From positions 1 to 64,000 of the forward strand of contig JADLBU010000108.1 in the NCBI GenBank assembly GCA_020847535.1: a stretch of DNA of 64,000 nt, read 5' to 3'. Source of the DNA: Phycisphaerales bacterium (lineage in GTDB: Bacteria; Planctomycetota; Phycisphaerae; Phycisphaerales; UBA1924). Both the position numbers and the translations under genes were made by a program. Of the stretch, positions 7,150 through 16,155 are shown piece after piece; the first letter of the stretch is position 1, and each line of letters opens with the position of its first letter. Below the pieces are notes generated by a model. The model was not told the DNA's origin. It saw nothing but the letters and a program-made list of their open reading frames with translations, and did not search any database.

Positions 7150-10100
7150 TCACGAAAGCTCCACCACGATCGACTCCCCAGCCTTCACCATCACCGGCTC
7201 ACCAAGCACCAGCGTGATCCCCTTCTCACTTGCCTCCACCGTGACCCGCGTCTGGGCCTGCACACCGCCGACCCCGCCACGTGAGACCTTGACGGTTGTG
7301 GGGCCGGCCTTGCGGGACGCCAGCGCGATTGTCTTGAGCCGCAGCCGCCCATGCTTGACCGCGATCTCGCACGCCTGGGTGCCGCCCGCGATCCGTTGCG
7401 AAAAACTCCCCCACCCCTCCGCCCCCGTGAACGCCGCCTTGAAGTTCTCCGGCGAAATCCGCGGCGCAAAGCCGATATGCCCCTTGGGCCCGTGATACTC
7501 AAACCCGCAGGTCGCCAGGTATGCCCCGTGGCTCGACATCGACCGCGCGTAGTGGCTCGAGCACTCCACCTCGTTCCACGGGTTGCGCCGCGATGCGTGG
7601 TGCCGGTCCTCGATCATGCGCTCGATCGCCATCCCCTCCATGATCATCCCCTCGTAGATCATGTGGCCGGCGACCTGGTGCTCAAAGCCCGTCCAGCACT
7701 CGTTGAAATACCCCGCCGCCCACGCATCGTTCCCCTTGCCCACGCACCGGTCCGCCCCGCCCTTGGGGAACGTGCATACCACCAGCCCGCCCTCCCCCGG
7801 CATCGCGTACCACCGCCCGCCCTTGATCGTCTCCGTCAGCGCCTTGCGATACGGCCCCACATCCGGCGTGAAGCAGTACTTCCACATGCTCTTGAGCGCC
7901 GACACCGACTGCTCGGGCGGCGCCACGCGATCCACACCCACCTGCCACGCCCACGCCTGGCCCATGAGCTGATCGGTGTGGCACCCATCGTTGGTGTTGT
8001 TCGCTTCGGGATGCGCTGGATCGGCATTGTGAACGAAGTACTCCCCGTTGAAGAGCCGATCAACCACCAGCTTCGTCCCGCTGTCGGCGAGCCCCTTGCA
8101 CAGCGCTGCAAACTGCGGATCCGCCATCTCCGTGGCCATCTCCGCCCCCGCCCGCAGCGCTGCCATGTAATACGAGCTCAGCCACGCCATCTCCCCGTAC
8201 CACACCGTGTCCAGCGTGTTGTACTGCGCACCCTCGAGCAGCCCATCCTGGTTCTTGTCCTCGCGGATCATGTGCTCGATCGCCTTCTTCACCCGCGGCC
8301 AGATCCGCCGCAGGAAGGCATCGTCCGCGGACATCTGGTGCTCCCGGTACGTCCGCAGGATCGTCCCGCACTGGCCATCGTGCGCCACGATCTTGTGAAA
8401 CTCCGCCCGGTAGTCCATCGCCCCCGTGTCATCGTGAAATGCGATCCCGTAGTCGGCCATCTCACGCGCCGATCGCTCCAGCTCCGGGAACAGCCGCCCG
8501 ACCGAGTGCGCGTAACTCCACACGTGCGTGCATGTCCCCGGGCAGCAGTACGTCCCCTCCCACCCGTAGAAGCGGCCGTTGTCGAACCGGAAGCACGTCG
8601 TGGTCGCCAGCGTCGTCGCGCTCGCCATCGCGCGATCAAGGAACCAGTACGGAAGCGTCGAGTCGTACCACGTGTCGCGCCACAGCCGCGTGCGCTCGGC
8701 GAGCCTTGAGAAGTTCTCCGCGATGTACGCGGCGACCTCCCCGGAATCCTTGAACCGCGTCAGGTAGTGCCTGCGGAGCTTGTCACCATTCTGAAGCCCC
8801 CCGACATGCTCCGGCCTCGGCCGCGCAAAGTGCCATGTCACGACAAAGCTCACGGTCGCCGAAGCCCCCGGCGCAAGTTCAAACCCTGTCGAAACCGAGC
8901 CGACGGGCCGATCGGCCGCGGCTGTAAACACCGCCACGCCCGGCCGCGGGAACGCCGATGCCGGGATCTCCGCAGGATTGATACTTGCCTGCACACCCCC
9001 TCGCGGCACGCTTCCGGACGCGATCATTCCAAGCGACATCGTCCCCACATCCGGCTGATCCTCGTACTTGCCCAGGATTTTGCGCGGCGAATCGCAGAAC
9101 ACGACATCATCGAACCCGACCTGCCCCCATCCTTCCGTCCAGTCATCGACCACCTGGAGCTGCGCCTGTCGCCCGGCAAACTCCTTGACATCCAGGTTGA
9201 CGATCTCCATGCGGTTCGAGTTCTTCCCGGTCACCGTGCGGACACGCGCACCATCGATGAGAAGATTCACGCACGTCTTGTCCGGGTGCTTCCCACCGCC
9301 CAGCCGGAAGCTGATGAAGTTCCGCTCGATCGCAAACGCCTTGCTCGTCAGCGTCCCGACGTACGTATCAGCCTTGCCGACATCCTCACCGTTCTGCGTG
9401 TGGTGCGTGTTGACCACGCGCTGGCCTTCACCATTGATCGGCCCCATGTACCCAGGAAGCGAGTCAATCCGCCGCGGGCCCGACCCGAACGCCTCCCCGG
9501 CCGGTGTCCAGCTTCCGTAGTCCTCCCGCTCGAACGTCTCGAACACGATGTCCGGCCGATCCTGCTTCTTGCGTTCGATCGCCGCCTGGTCAAGGGCTGC
9601 CGAACAGTCGATGCGCGAGAAGCCCTCTCCGCCGACCACCTTGTTTGTCCGGATCAGCGGGAAATCCTCTCCGCTCAGCGGGCTGACCTTGTTCTCCAGC
9701 CACCCCGCGATCTGCACAGAAACCGCCTCGCTCGAAGTGTTACGTACCGTGTAGCTCATCACGGTCCCCGGCAGACCCGAATCGTCCGCATCGAGCGGGC
9801 AGAACGGGCTGAACGCCTCCAGCGTCGCCTCAACCGGGCAGCCGAGATCCTTGTACTCAACCCGCCCGATCGGGTACTCACCGCGGAACGAGATGTCCGA
9901 CCACCCGGAGGCGTCGAACCTGCGGTGCGATGTCCCTGTCTTGCCGTGAACCCACAGCGCAAAGCCCTGCTCGATCGGCGAAGAGGGGCTGACCGGCTTG
10001 GCGTAGTGCGGGCCTGAACTATCCCCCCAGGTCGGCTGCGTGGGGAGATTGAAGATGTCCCACAACCACAGCCTTCCATCCCCGCCCAGGTACAGCAGCC

Positions 10101-10359
10101 CCGTGCAGATGCCGCCGATGGGCATCCCGATCAGGCCCAGCTCATCGCGCTTCGATGAGTACACCGTCGGCTCCCCGCGCGCTGTCAGCGAGGCGATCCA
10201 CTGCGGATCGAGCTTCTTATCCAAAGGGATCGGGAAGTCCGCGACATCATCCGGGCCAAACGGCCCGGCGATCGCTCGCGGAGGACGCGCGCCGGTGAAA
10301 AGCCACCCCGCGGCGGCGAGCGAAGCTGTAATGGAGAACTCGCGGCGGGTCACTGTCAT
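7150..10359 (-). CDS. Secreted GH116-family glycoside hydrolase (glucosylceramidase-like)
   Basis: This 1069-residue enzyme belongs to the GH116 (GBA2-like beta-glucosidase/xylosidase) group. The N-terminus MTVTRREFSITASLAAAGW is a Tat signal. The family N-terminal domain is recognised by LGLIGMPIGGICTGLLYLGG. The catalytic (alpha/alpha)6 part contains YCCPGTCTHVWSYAHSVGR, NTLDTVWYGEMAWL and NECWTGFEHQVAGHMI. A stretch around residues 280-430 looks like an inserted beta-sandwich. The ATG at 10359 is preceded by GAGGTG, and an in-frame ATG 12 bases further out is less likely. It lies 38 bases downstream of the TIM-barrel isomerase gene on the same strand, so the pair probably acts in one glycan-degradation operon. 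The exact substrate is not evident. Confidence 0.88.
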   Translation of the reverse strand: MTVTRREFSITASLAAAGWLFTGARPPRAIAGPFGPDDVADFPIPLDKKLDPQWIASLTARGEPTVYSSKRDELGLIGMPIGGICTGLLYLGGDGRLWLWDIFNLPTQPTWGDSSGPHYAKPVSPSSPIEQGFALWVHGKTGTSHRRFDASGWSDISFRGEYPIGRVEYKDLGCPVEATLEAFSPFCPLDADDSGLPGTVMSYTVRNTSSEAVSVQIAGWLENKVSPLSGEDFPLIRTNKVVGGEGFSRIDCSAALDQAAIERKKQDRPDIVFETFEREDYGSWTPAGEAFGSGPRRIDSLPGYMGPINGEGQRVVNTHHTQNGEDVGKADTYVGTLTSKAFAIERNFISFRLGGGKHPDKTCVNLLIDGARVRTVTGKNSNRMEIVNLDVKEFAGRQAQLQVVDDWTEGWGQVGFDDVVFCDSPRKILGKYEDQPDVGTMSLGMIASGSVPRGGVQASINPAEIPASAFPRPGVAVFTAAADRPVGSVSTGFELAPGASATVSFVVTWHFARPRPEHVGGLQNGDKLRRHYLTRFKDSGEVAAYIAENFSRLAERTRLWRDTWYDSTLPYWFLDRAMASATTLATTTCFRFDNGRFYGWEGTYCCPGTCTHVWSYAHSVGRLFPELERSAREMADYGIAFHDDTGAMDYRAEFHKIVAHDGQCGTILRTYREHQMSADDAFLRRIWPRVKKAIEHMIREDKNQDGLLEGAQYNTLDTVWYGEMAWLSSYYMAALRAGAEMATEMADPQFAALCKGLADSGTKLVVDRLFNGEYFVHNADPAHPEANNTNDGCHTDQLMGQAWAWQVGVDRVAPPEQSVSALKSMWKYCFTPDVGPYRKALTETIKGGRWYAMPGEGGLVVCTFPKGGADRCVGKGNDAWAAGYFNECWTGFEHQVAGHMIYEGMIMEGMAIERMIEDRHHASRRNPWNEVECSSHYARSMSSHGAYLATCGFEYHGPKGHIGFAPRISPENFKAAFTGAEGWGSFSQRIAGGTQACEIAVKHGRLRLKTIALASRKAGPTTVKVSRGGVGGVQAQTRVTVEASEKGITLVLGEPVMVKAGESIVVELS

Positions 10360-10397
10360 GGCGCACCTCACGGCAATTCACCACGGGAGATCTGTCC

Positions 10398-11339
10398 TTA
10401 CATCGCAAAGAGCTTGTCCATCTGATCAGACACCTGCCTGAGCCGCTTTCGATCCCCACCACCCACCTCGGCGGTCGCCCAGTTGCCGGCGGGGGCGGTG
10501 GAGTACCCGATATCGTCGAGGGCTTTCATGACCGCTGCCCAGCCGGCATCCCCATCCCCGAGCTCGACCTCGAAGCCCTTCCAGAGGCCCTCGTTGTCGC
10601 GCTTCTTGCGGCTGAAGTCCTTGATGTGCAGCTTGGCGATCCGGGGGCCGAGGATGCGGATCCACTGGTCGGGGTAGCCGTAGTTGATCACGTTGCCGAT
10701 GTCGAAGTGGAACCTGACCATCGGGTCGTTGAACTCATCGACGTAGCGGGCGGCCTCGAGGGGGCTGAGCAGGAAGTTGTTCCAGACGTTCTCGACCGCG
10801 ATCGCAATCCCGGTTTCCTTGGCCAGCGGCAGCGCCTTGCGGATCTCGGCCTGCGTGAGCGTCCAGGCCTCGTCGTAGGGCTGCTGCGGGTTGACGACGG
10901 CCGGGACCAGCAGGACGCTGGTGATGCCGTACCGCTTGCCATCCCGGAGGCACTGCTCGAGGGCTTCGCGACCCTTGAGACGAACCTCCTCGGCGGGGCA
11001 GTTGAGGTGCCACTTCCAGTGGACGGAATCGACCAGCCCGTGGATCTTCAGGCCCGATTTCTCCTGTGCGGCGAGGATTTCATCGATTGGTGTGGGCGTA
11101 GGGCAGTCCATCTCGACACCCTCGAAGCCGCAGTCGCGAAGGACCTGGAACTTCTCGAGGACGGAGTTGCCATCGCCGCACATGCCGATCATGACGGCCT
11201 TGCGGAGGGTTCGCTTGGGCGGGGGTGCGGCGGCGGGCTGAGTTGGTGGCTGGCGGGCGCCGGCGGCGAGCGCGGAGGCGCTGATCGCCGCGGCGGCGGC
11301 TGATGCGGCGAGGAAGTCACGGCGTGAGTAGTTTGACAT
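10398..11339 (-). CDS. Tat-exported sugar phosphate isomerase/epimerase-like TIM barrel
   Basis: This AP-endonuclease-2-type TIM-barrel protein has 313 residues. It starts with a Tat signal (MSNYSRRDFLAASAAAAA) and an alanine-rich h-region. The barrel contains KAVMIGMCGDG, GFEGVEMDCP, AVENVWNNFLLSP and HFDIGNVINYGYPDQW, where Glu, Asp and His residues correspond to the metal-binding set of xylose-isomerase-like proteins. HIKDFSRKKRDNEGLWKG near the end is typical of planctomycetal members. The long upstream extension of the frame is out of character, and the ATG at 11339 opens the signal peptide. It probably feeds the same pathway as the downstream GH116 enzyme. Specific substrate unknown. 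Confidence 0.85.
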   Translation of the reverse strand: MSNYSRRDFLAASAAAAAISASALAAGARQPPTQPAAAPPPKRTLRKAVMIGMCGDGNSVLEKFQVLRDCGFEGVEMDCPTPTPIDEILAAQEKSGLKIHGLVDSVHWKWHLNCPAEEVRLKGREALEQCLRDGKRYGITSVLLVPAVVNPQQPYDEAWTLTQAEIRKALPLAKETGIAIAVENVWNNFLLSPLEAARYVDEFNDPMVRFHFDIGNVINYGYPDQWIRILGPRIAKLHIKDFSRKKRDNEGLWKGFEVELGDGDAGWAAVMKALDDIGYSTAPAGNWATAEVGGGDRKRLRQVSDQMDKLFAM

Positions 11340-11608
11340 GGCGCCTCCGGATGGGTTGCTGGGGTGATTGGCAAGCCGTGGGGAGGCTAGCGGAAGCGAC
11401 GGAGGTCGTCCAGCAGCGGAGGGCTTGCGGCGAGATCGATAAGCCGGTTCAGCAACCCGGTGAGCAGGCGTGCGCGAACGCCACGAGTTCGCCGAGAAAA
11501 TCAAACCCGCCACACTCGAAGTCGGGCGGCCCGAGGTTGCTGCTGCGCGCGAAGCCCCCACGCGAATGTCGGGCCGGCCGGTCGGGTGTTCAATGGAATG
11601 AAGGCGGA
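11340..11608. other. Intergenic region between TIM-barrel gene and truncated tail
   Basis: About 270 bases without a credible gene. It should contain the promoter of the minus-strand TIM-barrel gene. I see no terminator with a T-run and no repeat. Confidence 0.4.
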
Positions 11609-12133
11609 TCAGCAGCCGGCCTCGAAGGAGTGGACGAAGGCGATGAAGTCATCCAGATCGACAAAACCCGAGCCGTCGAAATCGGCGGCATCGCTTCCTT
11701 CCTCGAAGAGGGCGACGAAGTCGATGAAGTCTTCGAGATCGACGAAGCCGGAGCCGTCGAAGTCGGCGCTGCAACCGCGGGCGAGCAGCTGCACCTTGCC
11801 GGGGAGGTAGCGGACCGCGAACTTCTTGGCGCCGCTGGGGAAAGTCTCGATGTCGAAGTATGAGTACGAGCCCGTGCGCGTGGCGGCAACCACGATGTCG
11901 TAGGTCTCTCCGCCGGTGGGCTCGTAGCCGTTGGTGAGACGGACCCGGATGGTGCCGCCGGGGGTGCGGAGTGAGACTGATCCAACCCCCTTTCTGGGCG
12001 CAAAACGCCGCCGGTCAATTGTGAAATCGCACACGGCGGCCCCGCGGACCGCCGCGCGCACCCTCTCACCAGCTTCCCTCCACGAGTCCCATGGGAATGG
12101 GACGAAAGTGCGGACATCAAAATTGCCGACTTT
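11609..12133 (-). pseudogene. 5'-truncated secreted protein with 54-residue EF-hand/Cys tail
   Basis: The frame opens at a stop near 12134. The first possible start is a GTG at 12061, giving 150 residues without a signal peptide. The sequence LTNGYEPTGGETYDIVVA and then KFAVRYLPGKVQLL resembles the last beta-strands of large secreted beta-rich proteins. It is followed directly by the complete 54-residue double EF-hand module (11612-11773) ending in FEAGC. All other proteins with this module here have signal peptides and long N-terminal domains, so this is most likely the 3' remnant of a deleted gene. It lies on the same strand just downstream of another tail-bearing gene. Confidence 0.7.
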
Positions 12134-12145
12134 CTATAATCGGTC

Positions 12146-15085
12146 TCAACATCCGGCCTCGAACGCCAAAACGAAGGCGACAAAGTCATCCAGATCCACG
12201 AATCCCGTGCCGTCGAAATCGGCATCATCCCCGCCGGCTTCGAAGGCCAGCACGTAGGCGACGTAGTCGTCCAGATCGACAAAGCCGGTGCCGTCGAAGT
12301 CGGCATGGCACGGTTCCCGTTCGAGCGCACCGATATCGACGATCGGCGGAGAGCCCGGTCCGGTGTCCGGGCTGGCAGGATCGTCCACGATGCGCGGGTT
12401 GCCAAAGGCATCGACGCCCACTTCCGCAGGAACAGCGGAAGAGAGGCCGGCATCGATGCTCGATGAGCCGAAGGAGAGGCCGTAATTGCCCGCGAGCGGA
12501 TCTGCGAAGTACGGATCATCGCCGCTGTTGGCAGCGCCGCCGAGCGCACCGGTCCAGCCCTCGACTCGGGAGTAGTTCACGGTCCCGGACGCCGCGTAGT
12601 AGAGAAGGCTCCGGCTCTGCTGGTCGGCGTACGAACCGTTGTGACCCCAGAAGATGGAGTTGACCACATCCGCCGTGGCGAAGTACACAACCAGGCCGCC
12701 GGTGTAGGTGTCCGTCGTGTTGTCGGCAAGCGTGCAGTTGATGACCGAGGCCGTCGTGCCCGAGGCGGACCACACTCCGCCCGCATCCCCGACGGCGTGA
12801 TTGCCGTGGATGAGTGTGCTGACGATCGAGGCCTGCGAGTTGTGGATGTCGATGCCGCCGCCGTTGTAGGGGTTCGCGGTGTTGTCTTTGATCAGCGAGC
12901 TGTGCACGACAAGCGTGGAGTCGGCCGTGGCGATCGCCCCGCCCCAGTACGACTGGTTGCCCATGAACACGCAGCGATCAAAGACCATGGTGGGGCTGCC
13001 ATTGACCGAAGCACCCCCACCGCCCCCGCTCGCAGCCTGGTTGTTCTCAAAGGTGCAGCCTGAGAACAACGGAGATCCGCCCGTCCAGGCCGCGACCCCA
13101 CCGCCCGAGCCGGCGCGGTTGTTGCGGAAGGTGCAGTCGCTCACCCGCGGGGAGCTGCCTTCCAGATACATACCGCCGCCCCACCAGTCGGAGTAGCCCT
13201 TCTCGATCGTGAATCCATCCAGGATCGCCGACGAGTCGGCCCCGTACGCGGCAAGCACGGAATAGGAGTTGTCGGTCGCTGCGGATGAACCGATCTCACC
13301 CGAAAGGATGGATGGGAAGGCCCCTGGGATGCGCTGCCCGAGGCTGGTTTCGCCGCCGCCGGGCCTGCTCTTGCCCTGGAACCCGCCGTGCAAGGCCAGC
13401 GCGGAGCGGAGCCCGAAAGAGCCGTATCGGTCGGTGGGGCTGAGGCCGGGGGTGTACGCGCCATCGGCGATCCACATTTCCGTGACGGCGCTGCACTTGA
13501 GGTTGGCGAGGTCGAAGAGCTCCCGGAGGTTGCCTCCGGCATTGCTCCACGTGCGTCCCTCGCCTGGGCCCGGGGTCTGGGCATCCGCGTAGCGTCGCTC
13601 CTCGCATTCATCGGGGCGGCAGTTGCCGTTGACATCGAAACTGACACCGCCGGCAATGTCGGCCGCGTCGGAGACTCCGTTGCCGTTGCAGTCGATGATT
13701 CCCGAGGCATCCCGGTAGTTGGCGAGCGTCCAGCGAGTCTGCTGGATCATGAAGGCGTTGTAGGCTGCGCGGGGCTGGCCGACGGAAACCCCCATCGGCT
13801 GGCCGGTGCCGGGGTGCGTGAGGTTGGGGTTGGAAAAGACCTGAAGCCGGACATCCCCGGGATAGGCCATGATGGTCCCGTAGGTCGTGTTGCCGACGGT
13901 GAAGTAATGCCCGCGTGCGAAAGAGGATGGGGCGTTGCCATCGTTCTCGTAGTCGTGCGCACATCCGAGGTTGTGACCGATCTCGTGGGCCATCAGGAGG
14001 CTGCCGCCGCCCAGGCCGCGCCAGTTGATGCAGGAGAAGGCCTGGCCCTGGTCCCAGATCGCCCACCACCCCGCGCCGCCCGTGAATGTGGGATCGTTGA
14101 CGACGAGCATGACGACATCGGCCTTGAACTGATCGCGGAGGGCGTGGACGTTGTCCATGTAGCCATCAGCGGTCTCGGTGACACGCTGAAGGTGGTTGAT
14201 CCACTGCGGGGCGACCTCGTCGTACGTGATCTCGGAATACGCCGCGAGCCGGAGCTGGAGGCGATTGACGCCTCCAGAATTGATGCCGCTGTTGGTGTAG
14301 GCGGCGTTGGCGGCATCGACCGAGTTCTGGATGCGAGCCTGGAGCGCCGACACGCCGCCGGCGTTGGTCTTGGCGAGCGTGGTGTAGACACACAGGACAT
14401 CGATGATTGATTGATCGTCCGGGCAGTCGCAGGCGCGAGTTGATTCTTCAAGATGTTCGCCGCCCGTGATCACGCCGGGGCTGGGCGTTGCCGCGCGCTC
14501 CTGAAAGAGGCGCCTGCCATCGGGGATTGGCGCTGATCGCCGCCGCAGCTCCGGCTCTTGATGCCCGGGCGGAAGGCTCGGCGCTCCCTCCGATGCGAGG
14601 CAGCGCGTCACTGCTTCCGGTGAAAGCTGCTGAAACTCGTACAGCGGGCGTCCGGCGGGGTCGGTACGTCCGGTGGGGATGATCCCGAAGCTGCCCTTCT
14701 GGGACCAGAACCCGGCGCTGCACAGGCCATTCTCGATCGTGACCGTGCATGTTCCCAACGGCTCCCCGCTGATCCGCCCGCTCCAGACCAGCCCATTGGG
14801 TCGCTTGGAGATCGATGTGATGTCGATGTCGAACGAGACATCATTGAAGAGCGTGATTGTCCGGTGCTCTCCGGCGTGCAGCGGTGCCAGGGCACGTGCA
14901 TCGAGTGTCGATGACCGTGAACGGAGGACATCGCCCGATGGCGCCGGCCTGGCGGTGCTGCCGGTGTGAGAACCTTCATGAGCGGGCGCGTGTGGGACGA
15001 TCAAGGACACCGCACAGAGGCTCGCCGCGAGCAAAGGACAAATACCCGCATTCTCGCGAGTCCGAACAGATCCGATCAATCCCAT
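12146..15085 (-). CDS. Large secreted protein: metallopeptidase domain, beta-helix, EF-hand/Cys tail
   Basis: The 979-residue product starts at the ATG at 15085, preceded by GGGAGG, and has a signal peptide ending near APA-HE. Residues about 250-490 form a zincin domain with the full motif HEIGHNLGCAHD (His at about 367), as in reprolysin/pappalysin-type metallopeptidases, followed by a Met-containing TIMAYPG turn. After an EF-hand-like linker (DCNGNGVSDAADI), residues about 560-900 are parallel beta-helix repeats of the polymorphic-outer-membrane type (SDCTFRNNRAGSGG, FSGCTFENNQAASGG). The C-terminus is the 54-residue double EF-hand module ending AFEAGC. It is probably cell-surface or extracellular and calcium- and zinc-dependent. 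The substrate is unknown. Confidence 0.88.
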   Translation of the reverse strand: MGLIGSVRTRENAGICPLLAASLCAVSLIVPHAPAHEGSHTGSTARPAPSGDVLRSRSSTLDARALAPLHAGEHRTITLFNDVSFDIDITSISKRPNGLVWSGRISGEPLGTCTVTIENGLCSAGFWSQKGSFGIIPTGRTDPAGRPLYEFQQLSPEAVTRCLASEGAPSLPPGHQEPELRRRSAPIPDGRRLFQERAATPSPGVITGGEHLEESTRACDCPDDQSIIDVLCVYTTLAKTNAGGVSALQARIQNSVDAANAAYTNSGINSGGVNRLQLRLAAYSEITYDEVAPQWINHLQRVTETADGYMDNVHALRDQFKADVVMLVVNDPTFTGGAGWWAIWDQGQAFSCINWRGLGGGSLLMAHEIGHNLGCAHDYENDGNAPSSFARGHYFTVGNTTYGTIMAYPGDVRLQVFSNPNLTHPGTGQPMGVSVGQPRAAYNAFMIQQTRWTLANYRDASGIIDCNGNGVSDAADIAGGVSFDVNGNCRPDECEERRYADAQTPGPGEGRTWSNAGGNLRELFDLANLKCSAVTEMWIADGAYTPGLSPTDRYGSFGLRSALALHGGFQGKSRPGGGETSLGQRIPGAFPSILSGEIGSSAATDNSYSVLAAYGADSSAILDGFTIEKGYSDWWGGGMYLEGSSPRVSDCTFRNNRAGSGGGVAAWTGGSPLFSGCTFENNQAASGGGGGASVNGSPTMVFDRCVFMGNQSYWGGAIATADSTLVVHSSLIKDNTANPYNGGGIDIHNSQASIVSTLIHGNHAVGDAGGVWSASGTTASVINCTLADNTTDTYTGGLVVYFATADVVNSIFWGHNGSYADQQSRSLLYYAASGTVNYSRVEGWTGALGGAANSGDDPYFADPLAGNYGLSFGSSSIDAGLSSAVPAEVGVDAFGNPRIVDDPASPDTGPGSPPIVDIGALEREPCHADFDGTGFVDLDDYVAYVLAFEAGGDDADFDGTGFVDLDDFVAFVLAFEAGC

Positions 15086-15297
15086 GTTCGCCTCCCTGAA
15101 TATCCCGCCAGCGTACAAAATGCACACGGCTAATAAAAGGGAGAATGTGCATTCATCAATGATCAATGGCCTGAAAAAAGGCCGCTTGTCACCGGATGGA
15201 CCGATTCGTATGGTGAACTATCGGCGGGGGACCGACGCGCGAGATTGGCGCCTTCCTAGCCGCGCCGGTTCCTCAACGGAGTTCGCTTCGTACGGCC
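15086..15297. promoter_or_regulatory. Divergent promoter region
   Basis: About 210 bases separate the divergent metallopeptidase (minus) and cutC (plus) genes. The first 100 bases are clearly less GC-rich (tracts such as AATAAAAGGGAGAATG) and probably hold promoters for both directions. No operator-like palindrome stood out. Confidence 0.4.
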
Positions 15298-16050
15298 ATG
15301 CAGATTCCTTCCCGATCGAGCAATCGCATCCTTCTCGAGATCGCCGTGGATAATCTCCCCGATGCGATCGCGGCGTACCGCGCAGGGGCGGACAGGATCG
15401 AGCTGGTCTCGGACCTCGCCCGCCACGGTGTGACGCCGATTCCCGAGCTGATGCGCGATGTGAAGGCGACCGTTCCGATCCCCGTGATGGCGATGCTGCG
15501 GCCCGATCCGGGATCTCCTATCGCCGACCAGCGCATGGTCGCGATCATGCTGCACCAGGCCGAGGGTCTGCTGGAGGCGGGGGCCGATGGGCTGGTGTTC
15601 GGGGTGCTGACGCCGCAGATGCACGTGGATCGGGATGCGACGGCGATGATCGTGCAGATGGCCGGTACGCGCGAGACGGTGTTCCATCGCGCGTTCGACA
15701 TGACGCCCGATCCGGCCGGCGCCATCAACACCCTGGTGGATCGGGGTGTGACTCGCATTCTGACGGCAGGGATGGATCGCCCCGGCACGATGACGGCAAT
15801 GGGCCTCGCGGATGCTGCGCCGGCCGCGCCACCGCCCGGTTTGGTGGTGCGGCTTCGGAAGATCCGGGCGTATGTGGAAGCGGCGGGCGATCGGATCCAG
15901 ATCCTGGCGTGCGGGGGTGTGCGTGGCCCGAACGCGCGGCAGTTCGTCTACGAGGGCGGTGTGGCTCAGCTCCACAGCGCAGCACGCGGCGACAGCGCTG
16001 CCGGGCTGGATGTCGGCCAGGTCGGGGAGCTGCGGTCGGTCCTTGGATAA
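15298..16050 (+). CDS. cutC: CutC family protein
   Basis: CutC proteins are TIM-barrel proteins historically linked to copper homeostasis. The biochemical activity is still unsettled. The 250-residue product matches the family end to end: LLEIAVDNLPDAIAAYRAGADRIEL reads as the first strand and helix, DLARHGVTPIPELM follows, then MLRPDPGSP, GADGLVFGVLTP, TVFHRAFD and VTRILTAGM near residue 155. The ATG at 15298 gives the family length. It is followed 105 bases later by a hydroxypyruvate-isomerase-like gene on the same strand. The late region is slightly longer than usual, with an Ala/Pro-rich insert around residue 175. Confidence 0.9.
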   Translation: MQIPSRSSNRILLEIAVDNLPDAIAAYRAGADRIELVSDLARHGVTPIPELMRDVKATVPIPVMAMLRPDPGSPIADQRMVAIMLHQAEGLLEAGADGLVFGVLTPQMHVDRDATAMIVQMAGTRETVFHRAFDMTPDPAGAINTLVDRGVTRILTAGMDRPGTMTAMGLADAAPAAPPPGLVVRLRKIRAYVEAAGDRIQILACGGVRGPNARQFVYEGGVAQLHSAARGDSAAGLDVGQVGELRSVLG

Positions 16051-16155
16051 TGTGTGGCATGCAATCCCGTGTGCAGATCCGTTGGCACCGATCGCCCAGG
16101 TTGGGTACATTGGCGAGCCCGGGTGTGCGCACGCATCGGCGTAAAGGAGCTTCCC

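Noticed and set aside
7351..10017. Long plus-strand frames (about 450 and 416 residues) opposite the GH116 gene
   Set aside because: They are antisense shadows of a high-GC gene, with Arg/His/Pro-rich composition and no domain. The minus-strand GH116 protein is unmistakable.
13388..14410. 340-residue plus-strand frame with a protein-like Val/Gly/Asp composition
   Set aside because: It mirrors the minus-strand metallopeptidase gene. High-GC antisense frames commonly look like this, and no domain is visible.
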